Shown here piece by piece: positions 52,799 through 58,988 of a stretch of 58,988 nucleotides of DNA. The translations under genes were made by a program, and so were the position numbers. Source of the stretch: Roseburia sp. (GTDB taxonomy: Bacteria; Bacillota; Clostridia; Lachnospirales; Lachnospiraceae); contig JAFYVJ010000049.1 in NCBI GenBank assembly GCA_017549185.1, positions 1 to 58,988 on the forward strand. Reading direction: 5' to 3'. Every line of letters starts with the position of its first letter. Position 1 is the stretch's first letter. Below the pieces are notes generated by a model, which was not told where the DNA came from, ran no database searches, and worked only from the letters and a program-made list of their open reading frames with translations.

Positions 52799-53950
52799 AT
52801 GAATATTTTTACATGGTTTATGGAGAGTGTATGGACCAATAACCTGATGTTGATGTTTTCGATTTTGGTTCTTGGTTATGCATTGGGGAGAGTAAAAGTC
52901 TGTGGTCTTGATTTAGGAACAGCAGGCGTCCTTTTAGTAGCATTGATATTTGGACACTTTGGGGTAGTGATACCGGATATCGTTGGAGATTTGGGTCTGA
53001 TTTGTTTTGTAACAGCAGTTGGCTACATTGCGGGACCGAAGTTTTTCCGAAACCTGAAAGCAAATGCGACTTCTTACATTTTGATGGGAGTTGTGACAAT
53101 TTTAGCAGGGGCTTTGGTTTGTGTTGCTTTAATCAAACTATGTAATATTCCTACTGACATTGGTGTTGGATTGATGTCTGGTGCATTGACTAGTACGCCT
53201 GGTCTTGCGGCAGCAAAAGAGGCAGCCGGTGTTAATGCAGCAGTTGGATATGGTATAGCATATCCATTTGGTGTTGTTGGTGTAGTTTTATTTGTACAGT
53301 TACTGCCTCGAATTTTAAAAACAGACATGGCTGCAGAACGTGCAAAATTTCAAGCAGCAGCAACTGTGCAGGTAGAGCAGAAAGAAGCGAAAAAGAGAAT
53401 CGCAATTGATGACATGGGATATTTTGGATTTGGTCTTGCAATTGTACTTGGTGTTATTTTAGCAAAGATTACAATTCCATTACCAGGTGGCGGACAGTTT
53501 GCACTTGGTACATCAGGTGGTCCGTTATTAGCCGGCTTGATATTGTCTCACTTTGGTCATGTTGGACCAATTGATATAAGAGCAGAAAAACGTATGCTTG
53601 AATGTATAAGAGAATTCGGACTTGCTTTATTCTTGATGGGTGCCGGTTTGGAAGGTGGAGCAGGATTTGTGGAAGTATTAAAAGAACAGGGTGCAATGCT
53701 TTTCGTATATGGTGCACTTATGACAATAGTTCCAATGTTTGTATCATATTTCTTTGCATCAAAAGTATTAAAGCTTAGTGTGTTTAATTCTCTTGGTTCT
53801 ATTTGCGGTGGTATGACAAGTACACCGGCACTTGGAACTTTAATCCGTGTAGCACAGACAGATGATGTGGCAGCCGCTTATGCAGCTACTTATCCAATGG
53901 CATTGATTCTAGTAGTACTTTGCTGTCAGTTTATCGGAATTTTATGTTAA
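52799..53950 (+). CDS. AspT/SucE-family transporter lacking the TrkA-C domains; candidate succinate exporter
   Basis: 383 residues and about ten membrane helices in two repeated halves, each with the family signature: GLMSGALTSTPGLAAAKE and GSICGGMTSTPALGTL. Known members are the aspartate:alanine exchanger AspT and the succinate exporter SucE1, about 540 residues with two TrkA-C domains in the central loop; here that loop is only about 40 residues and charged. Placed between fumarate reductase and fumarase, it most plausibly exports succinate or exchanges C4-dicarboxylates. Substrate inferred from context. Confidence 0.8.
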   Translation: MNIFTWFMESVWTNNLMLMFSILVLGYALGRVKVCGLDLGTAGVLLVALIFGHFGVVIPDIVGDLGLICFVTAVGYIAGPKFFRNLKANATSYILMGVVTILAGALVCVALIKLCNIPTDIGVGLMSGALTSTPGLAAAKEAAGVNAAVGYGIAYPFGVVGVVLFVQLLPRILKTDMAAERAKFQAAATVQVEQKEAKKRIAIDDMGYFGFGLAIVLGVILAKITIPLPGGGQFALGTSGGPLLAGLILSHFGHVGPIDIRAEKRMLECIREFGLALFLMGAGLEGGAGFVEVLKEQGAMLFVYGALMTIVPMFVSYFFASKVLKLSVFNSLGSICGGMTSTPALGTLIRVAQTDDVAAAYAATYPMALILVVLCCQFIGILC

Positions 53951-54096
53951 TTCAGAGCTGGGATAATTTTCATAAAAAGCATGAATTATGCTTGCATAAA
54001 TGAAAGCTTTTTTTGAAAATTTCTTTGGCGAGAAGCCCGAAATGAGCAAAATGAAAGCCTTGAAAAGGCAATTTTGCGAATGAGGCTCTGAATAAA
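53949..54096. repeat. Dispersed MITE-like repeat family 1, full copy
   Basis: Ends TTCAGAGC (53951-53958) and GCTCTGAA (54085-54092) are perfect inverted repeats. The right half (from GAAAATTTCTTTGGCGAGAAG through GCCTTGAAAAGGCA and TTTTGCGAATG) matches the minus strand of 29160-29248 with few changes. It lies between the transporter stop and the fumarase alpha gene. Confidence 0.75.
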
Positions 54097-54130
54097 TATG
54101 TATAATTACTTAGGTATGGAGGGAAAAACA

Positions 54131-54973
54131 ATGCGTGAGATTAACGTAAGCCAAATTACAGATGTGGTTGAAAAGCTTTGTATTGAAGCGAACCAGTATC
54201 TTCCAGAAGACGTTCAGTGTGCGATTAAAAAATGTCGAGCTTGTGAAGATTGGGATATTGCACAGGGCGTATTAGATAAAATTATTACAAATTTTGAAAT
54301 TGCAGAGCAGGAAAATGTACCAATCTGTCAGGATACAGGTATGGCATGTGTATTTCTTGAAATCGGTCAGGATGTTCACCTTGTAGGTGGCAACTTGGCA
54401 GAAGCAGTAGATGAAGGTGTTCGTCGTGGTTACGACAAAGGATACCTCCGTAAATCAGTTGTAAAAGATCCAGTTCGTCGTGGTAACACAGGTGATAATA
54501 CACCAGCGATGCTTTATACAGAAATCGTTCCAGGTGAACAGGTTAAGATTACAGTAGGTCCAAAAGGATTTGGTAGTGAAAATATGAGTGCAATTCGTAT
54601 GTTCAAACCATCTGCAGGTCTTCAGGGTATCAAAGATTTTATCATTGAAACAGTAGAAACAGCAGGTCCTAATCCATGTCCTCCAATGGTAGTGGGTGTA
54701 GGTATCGGTGGAACATTTGATAAAGCAGCTCTTCTTGCAAAGAAAGCACTTATGAGACCGGTTGATTCTGTGAATCCGGACCCATTCTACGCTGATTTAG
54801 AAGTAGAAATGCTTGAAAAAATCAACGAACTTGGTATTGGACCACAGGGCTTTGGTGGAAAGACCACAGCGATTGGTTTAAACATTGAAACATTACCAAC
54901 TCACATTGCAGGTATGCCATGTGCAATCAATATTAACTGCCATGTAACACGCCACAAATCGGAGGTAATCTAA
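54131..54973 (+). CDS. fumA: Fumarate hydratase, class I, alpha subunit
   Basis: Oxygen-sensitive 4Fe-4S fumarase; catalyses malate to fumarate together with the beta subunit. 280 residues. Motifs: [15 protein letters not shown] with a cluster Cys, [29 protein letters not shown] and [22 protein letters not shown] 54131 has GGAGGG 7 bases upstream; ATG 54098 falls in the repeat. One base separates it from the beta subunit. L(+)-tartrate dehydratase is a close relative, but the setting beside MDH and FrdAB favours fumarase. Confidence 0.9.
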   Translation: MREINVSQITDVVEKLCIEANQYLPEDVQCAIKKCRACEDWDIAQGVLDKIITNFEIAEQENVPICQDTGMACVFLEIGQDVHLVGGNLAEAVDEGVRRGYDKGYLRKSVVKDPVRRGNTGDNTPAMLYTEIVPGEQVKITVGPKGFGSENMSAIRMFKPSAGLQGIKDFIIETVETAGPNPCPPMVVGVGIGGTFDKAALLAKKALMRPVDSVNPDPFYADLEVEMLEKINELGIGPQGFGGKTTAIGLNIETLPTHIAGMPCAININCHVTRHKSEVI

Positions 54974-54974
54974 T

Positions 54975-55532
54975 ATGGAAAAGAAAATTACATTACCATT
55001 AACAGAAGAACTTGCAAAAACATTAAAAGCTGGAGATTCTGTATATGTAACAGGAACCATCTATACTTCTCGTGATGCTGGACATAAACGTATGTGTGAA
55101 GCGTTAGCAAGAGGTGAAGAACTTCCATTTGATCCAACAGATGCAACGATTTATTATGTAGGACCTACGCCAGCAAAACCAGGTCAGGTAATCGGTTCAG
55201 CAGGACCTACAACAAGTGGTCGTATGGATGCTTATGCACCAACTATGATGAGTGTAGGTGCAAGAGGTATGATCGGTAAAGGTGCTCGTCTTCCAGAAGT
55301 AGTAGATGCAATGAAGAAATACTCAGGAGTATATTTTGGTGCAATTGGTGGTGCGGGTGCATTACTTGCAAAATGTATCAAGAGTGCAGAACTTATCGCT
55401 TATGAAGATTTAGGAGCAGAAGCACTTCGTAAATTATACGTAGAAGATATGCCATTAGTTGTTATTATCGATAGCGAAGGTAATAACTTATATGAAGATG
55501 GAAAAGCTGCTTATTTAGCTTCTAAGAAGTAA
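54975..55532 (+). CDS. fumB: Fumarate hydratase, class I, beta subunit
   Basis: 185 residues equivalent to the C-terminal domain of single-chain class I fumarases. Motifs: GDSVYVTGTIYTSRDAGHKRM, YVGPTPAKPGQVIGSAGPTTSGRMD and GKGAR, followed by YFGAIGGAGAL. It completes the active site with the alpha subunit. Last gene of the cluster; a terminator follows 38 bases later. Confidence 0.92.
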   Translation: MEKKITLPLTEELAKTLKAGDSVYVTGTIYTSRDAGHKRMCEALARGEELPFDPTDATIYYVGPTPAKPGQVIGSAGPTTSGRMDAYAPTMMSVGARGMIGKGARLPEVVDAMKKYSGVYFGAIGGAGALLAKCIKSAELIAYEDLGAEALRKLYVEDMPLVVIIDSEGNNLYEDGKAAYLASKK

Positions 55533-55569
55533 TTTGTAGCAACAAAACAGATATTGTTTTTGAAGTTTG

Positions 55570-55612
55570 GAGAGGTTATGTAACAGCATAGTGTTACATG
55601 CCTCTCTTTTCT
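55570..55612 (+). terminator. Terminator of the fumarase / succinate cluster
   Basis: GAGAGG...ATGTAACA pairs with TGTTACAT...CCTCTC (55570-55606), followed by TTTTCT. Confidence 0.85.
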
Positions 55613-55635
55613 AATTCACAGGAAGAAGGCAGAAA

Positions 55636-56574
55636 ATGATACTAAGCGTAAGTCGTAGAACAGATATTCCAAACTATTATTCAGAATGGTTTTTTAATAG
55701 AATAAAAGAAAAATTTGTCTATGTACGTAATCCTATGAACCCATATCAGGTAAGCAAAATTGACCTGTCACCGGAAGTGGTGGACTGTATTGTTTTTTGG
55801 ACGAAAAATCCAAAGCCGATGATGGAGAGGCTAGATGAACTGAGTAGGTATAAATATTATTTTCAGTTTACACTGACTGGATATGGGAAAGATGTTGAAC
55901 GAAATGTGCCACACAAAAAGGATATAGTCATTCCGACGTTTCAGGAGCTTTCACAAAAAATAGGAAAAGAAAAAGTTATATGGAGATATGACCCAATTTT
56001 ATTTACAGAAAAGTATACGCCGGAATATCACCTAAAAGCGTTTGAACAGATTGCAGGTGCATTAAATGGTTTCACAAAGAAGTGTGTTATAAGTTTTGTG
56101 GATACCTATGCAAAGAATAAGAAAAATATGGTAGAATTAGGTGTGAGGGAACTTGACAAAATGCAGTTGCAGGATTTTGCAAGTCAGCTTAGCCGAATTA
56201 CTGCAAAGAACGGCATGGAAATTGCCAGCTGTGCGGAGGAGATAGATTTAGAAGTATGTGGAATCAGGCATAACTCCTGTATAGAACGTGAACTGATAGA
56301 GCGGATTATCGGCTGCAAACTCAATGTAAGTAAGGATAAAAATCAGCGTGAAGAATGTGGATGTATCGAGAGTATCGAGATTGGCACTTATAATACCTGT
56401 AAAAATGGTTGCAGATACTGCTATGCAAACGAGACGGATACAAGTGTATTAAGTAATTGCAAGTGTTATCATCCGGAGGCACCTATTTTGTGTGGGAATC
56501 TTGGAGAAAATGACAAGATTCATATCCGGAAAATGAAATTACTAAAAGAAGAACAGTTAAATCTTTTTGAATAA
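55636..56574 (+). CDS. DUF1848 family protein
   Basis: 312 residues. Begins MILSVSRRTDIPNYYSEWFFNR, the DUF1848 signature, with VDCIVFWTKNPKPM and QFTLTGYG. Near the C-terminus are Cys motifs (CIERELIERIIGCKLN and NTCKNGCRYCYAN), the last resembling a radical SAM or Fe-S site at an unusual position. Function not established; the family often occurs near DNA-repair or photolyase-like genes, which I do not see here. Confidence 0.85.
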   Translation: MILSVSRRTDIPNYYSEWFFNRIKEKFVYVRNPMNPYQVSKIDLSPEVVDCIVFWTKNPKPMMERLDELSRYKYYFQFTLTGYGKDVERNVPHKKDIVIPTFQELSQKIGKEKVIWRYDPILFTEKYTPEYHLKAFEQIAGALNGFTKKCVISFVDTYAKNKKNMVELGVRELDKMQLQDFASQLSRITAKNGMEIASCAEEIDLEVCGIRHNSCIERELIERIIGCKLNVSKDKNQREECGCIESIEIGTYNTCKNGCRYCYANETDTSVLSNCKCYHPEAPILCGNLGENDKIHIRKMKLLKEEQLNLFE

Positions 56575-56630
56575 GAAAATCACATTTAAAGTACGAAATC
56601 ATTTCATGTAAACAAGAGGAGATTTTAGTT

Positions 56631-56813
56631 ATGGCAAAGATAGAAGACAGATTCGAAAAAGTATATTCACAGGGGACATTGAATGTCACAGAGATTTGGG
56701 TAGACAGGGAGACAGGCGTAAACTACGTATTTCATGCAAGTGGTTATGCAGGCGGTTTGACACCATTACTAGATAGAGATGGAAAACCGGTAGTTTCGTC
56801 AATTATGGGGTAA
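56631..56813 (+). CDS. DUF6440 family small protein
   Basis: 60 residues: RFEKVYSQGTLNVTEIWVDR and GVNYVFHASGYAGGLTPLLD, the whole of a small all-beta family with GYAGGLTPLLDRDGKPV. RBS AAGAGGAG 10 bases upstream. No known function; many homologues are strand-swapped or solitary small proteins. It ends 4 bases before the MATE gene and may be co-transcribed. Confidence 0.8.
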   Translation: MAKIEDRFEKVYSQGTLNVTEIWVDRETGVNYVFHASGYAGGLTPLLDRDGKPVVSSIMG

Positions 56814-56817
56814 TGAG

Positions 56818-58314
56818 ATGAAGATTTATGATATTTCGCAAGAAGTATTCAGTTGTGAGGTGAGAAATAATTCAAAAAGCAGAAACTGCAAACAAGGTAG
56901 CTGCCAAACTTATTTTGATGAAGACAAGAGACTAGAAGGTGAGAAAGTGACAGAAAAAACAAAGACACAAAAAACAGATTTTTCAAAAGGTCCGGTATGG
57001 AAATGTATTGTGGCACAGGCAGTTCCACTAACAATAGCCCAGCTTGTGCAGCTTCTTTACAACGTGGTGGATAGAATATACATAGGACATATGGGTGATG
57101 GTGGAAGTTTGGCATTGACCGGTATTGGTTTGACATTTCCTCTTGTGACGCTTATCATGGCATTTACGGCTTTATTTGGTGTGGGTGGCGTACCACTTTT
57201 TTCTATGGAGCGTGGTGCAGGTGATGAAGAAAAGGCTGGGAAGATATTAGGCAATTCCTTTGCACTGCTAATGTTAAGTGCTATGGTGTTAATGTTTGTA
57301 TGTTTTGTATTTCGTAGACCAATTTTGTTTGCATTTGGTGCGAGTGAGGAGTCTTATTTCTATGCAGATGCTTATTTGAAAATATACTTGTTTGGTACAT
57401 TTTTTTCTATGACTACAACGGGATTAAATGGATATATTAATGCACAAGGATTTCCGAAGATTGGTATGCTGTCGACGATTATAGGAGCTGTGTCCAATAT
57501 TATTTTAGATCCGATTTTTATTTTTGTATTTAGAATGGGGATTTCCGGAGCTGCACTTGCTACAATTATCAGTCAGGGAATTTCAGCAGTTTGGGTAGTA
57601 CGTTTTCTTACTGGGAAAAAGGCAATTGTTCCACTAAAAATGAAAAATGTGAGAATAAACAAAGCCATTACAAAGGACATTTTTCGCTTGGGTATGTCTA
57701 ATTTTATCATGCAGGGAACAAACTGTCTGGTACAGGTAGTATGTAATTCTACATTACAAAGTTATGGTGGAGACGTGTATGTGGGTATCATGACGGTGGC
57801 AAATTCAGTTAGAGAAATTTTTATGTTACCGGTTAGTGGTATCATAAGTGGAGCACAGCCGGTAATTAGTTTTAATTATGGAGCTAAGGCATATAGTAGA
57901 GTGAAAGATGGAATTAGATTTAATACTTTAATCGGATGCGTCTACACGATGTTTGCGTGGCTTTTAGTCATCATTTTTCCGGCATTTTGGTTTCGGGTAT
58001 TTTCCGATGATGTACAGATGTTAGAACCTGGAATTATGGCACTAAAGATATATTTCTTTGGTTTTGTATTTATGGCACTCCAATTTGCAGGACAGTCTAC
58101 GTTTCAGGCTTTAGGTGATGCAAAACATGCGATTTTTTTCTCATTATTAAGAAAAGCGATTATTGTAGCACCACTTACGGTATTACTCCCTATGTGGGGA
58201 TTTGGTGTAAATGGCGTATTTTTAGCAGAACCGATATCCAATATTATCGGAGGAACGGCCTCTTATGTAACGATGCGGCTGACTATCTACAAAGAACTGG
58301 AGCGAATGGGTTAG
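56818..58314 (+). CDS. MATE-family efflux transporter
   Basis: A 12-helix Na+- or H+-driven exporter with two six-helix halves: VPLTIAQLVQLLYNVVDRIYIGHMG in the first (NorM-like), AALATIISQGISAVWVVRFL, and PVSGIISGAQPVISFNYGAK in the second. The long hydrophilic N-terminus is unusual; GTG 56947 (with AAGGTGAG just upstream) gives a normal start of about 455 residues and may be the true one. Substrate (drugs or metabolites) is unknown. Confidence 0.88.
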   Translation: MKIYDISQEVFSCEVRNNSKSRNCKQGSCQTYFDEDKRLEGEKVTEKTKTQKTDFSKGPVWKCIVAQAVPLTIAQLVQLLYNVVDRIYIGHMGDGGSLALTGIGLTFPLVTLIMAFTALFGVGGVPLFSMERGAGDEEKAGKILGNSFALLMLSAMVLMFVCFVFRRPILFAFGASEESYFYADAYLKIYLFGTFFSMTTTGLNGYINAQGFPKIGMLSTIIGAVSNIILDPIFIFVFRMGISGAALATIISQGISAVWVVRFLTGKKAIVPLKMKNVRINKAITKDIFRLGMSNFIMQGTNCLVQVVCNSTLQSYGGDVYVGIMTVANSVREIFMLPVSGIISGAQPVISFNYGAKAYSRVKDGIRFNTLIGCVYTMFAWLLVIIFPAFWFRVFSDDVQMLEPGIMALKIYFFGFVFMALQFAGQSTFQALGDAKHAIFFSLLRKAIIVAPLTVLLPMWGFGVNGVFLAEPISNIIGGTASYVTMRLTIYKELERMG

Positions 58315-58472
58315 GATAGAAAATGGTATTTAGTTGTTGCTGTTTACGAGGTACGAGTGAACAGTACATTTAGTTTAGATGAAATGGAATTGAGTAATAA
58401 TAGCCTCTTTCTTGCTAAGAAAGTTTATGTTAAAATAGAAGCATAGAGAACGGTATATTAAGGAGGGGGCTT

Positions 58473-58913
58473 ATGGGGAAAGATACACATTTATTGAATA
58501 TATATCTTAAAATACATAATAAACGCCCGCTGACTATGCTTGATTTGAAGTATTTGGCGAAGTATGATCCGGAGTGCTTTGAAAAAACATGTAAAAATGT
58601 AGTATACAATGTTCCGGAAGCAAAGGCTGTCATGGAACCACTCATGAAACCTACAAGTGCTGAGAATACGAATAAAGTAGTAAAAGTTGAAGAACTAAAA
58701 CAAAAGAGTATTCAACAGATATTGGATAATATTAAAAGTCTGGAAATTAGTCAATTGCCGATGGCAGATGTTGATGCTGATAAAGTCAAGGCTTTGCTAG
58801 GAAGTTTGTACATGGAAATGTTATTCCCGCATAATGATAAAGAGACTTTGATATTGTCAATATTGGTTTACACTTTTTTCTCAAGGATGTTTGACCTATG
58901 CTGCATCCTGTAA
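58473..58913 (+). CDS. Uncharacterised protein, possibly frame-altered at the 3' end
   Basis: 146 residues, RBS AAGGAGGGGG about 6 bases upstream. N-terminal MGKDTHLLNIYLKIHNKRPLTM... is basic and helical, the middle is Lys/Glu-rich and the end LILSILVYTFFSRMFDLCC is suddenly hydrophobic. In a shifted frame the same DNA reads FDIVNIGLHFFLKDV, which fits the preceding composition better, so a frameshift near 58850 is possible. No family recognised. Confidence 0.55.
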   Translation: MGKDTHLLNIYLKIHNKRPLTMLDLKYLAKYDPECFEKTCKNVVYNVPEAKAVMEPLMKPTSAENTNKVVKVEELKQKSIQQILDNIKSLEISQLPMADVDADKVKALLGSLYMEMLFPHNDKETLILSILVYTFFSRMFDLCCIL

Positions 58914-58988
58914 TGAATCATAGTATCGTTGTCGCTTAACCATTGGTGGTAAACCACCATTAGCAGAACAGATCCTCCTGTTATTCCA
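58914..58988. other. Window end, no gene
   Basis: 75 bases. A small hairpin TGGTGG/CCACCA lies near 58945-58958. Nothing else is supported. Confidence 0.4.

Noticed and set aside
1-58988. tRNA, rRNA genes or CRISPR arrays
   Set aside because: No cloverleaf with a CCA-type end, no rRNA-like conserved stretch and no regularly spaced repeats were found by eye.

Overview
The window is AT-rich, densely coded bacterial chromosome. It suggests an anaerobic, low-GC Firmicute of the Clostridia, most like Lachnospiraceae. The reasons are the rho-rpmE-DUF1385-prmC-prfA neighbourhood, a DUF4364 protein, a PdaA-like deacetylase (a spore-cortex type of enzyme), a CIRCE/HrcA heat-shock site, many oxygen-sensitive Fe-S enzymes and class I two-subunit fumarase. 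I saw no rRNA, tRNA, CRISPR array, integrase or transposase gene.

Layout. 0.3-7.8 kb: exodeoxyribonuclease III (minus strand), a ferredoxin-ASKHA ATPase, a REC-GGDEF(degenerate)-EAL-PAS-REC protein with a separate HPt protein, a phosphopantetheinyl transferase, a GreA-type factor and a thioredoxin-like 2Fe-2S protein. 7.9-15.1 kb: GH2 and GH36 glycosidases, threonine aldolase, asparaginase. 15.2-21.7 kb (minus): a small lipoprotein, a heterodimeric ABC exporter and HtpG behind a perfect CIRCE box. 22-30.3 kb: a large unknown zinc-ribbon protein, a strongly expressed-looking iron alcohol dehydrogenase, the deacetylase, flavin reductase, DUF4364 and a radical SAM protein. 30.4-35.5 kb: rho, rpmE (L31), DUF1385, prmC, prfA.

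35.5-41.3 kb is an accessory island. The last codons of prfA recur twice more (37215-37250 and 40882-40917), each with its own stop codon and terminator. These copies bound two cassettes. One holds a Panacea-type toxin-antitoxin pair. The other holds a PD-(D/E)XK nuclease, a Tudor-like-domain protein and a type I toxin-antitoxin locus whose 28-residue toxin is easily missed. The island ends on a nitroreductase gene that has lost its 5' part.

42.7-55.5 kb is the most striking region. All genes lie on the plus strand: a lactate/malate dehydrogenase with the malate-type Arg, HdrB-HdrC-HdrA, an MvhD/FlxD-like protein, three Flx-like Fe-S/flavin subunits, a soluble fumarate reductase (FrdB, FrdA) without membrane anchors, an AspT-family transporter, and fumarase alpha and beta. 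Read together they form a path from oxaloacetate through malate and fumarate to succinate. The last step appears to be tied to an NADH-oxidising, electron-bifurcating HdrABC-Flx module that would also reduce ferredoxin. This coupling is inferred from gene content and order. The window closes with DUF1848 and DUF6440 proteins, a MATE transporter and an unknown gene.

Two families of short palindromic, MITE-like repeats are scattered between genes.
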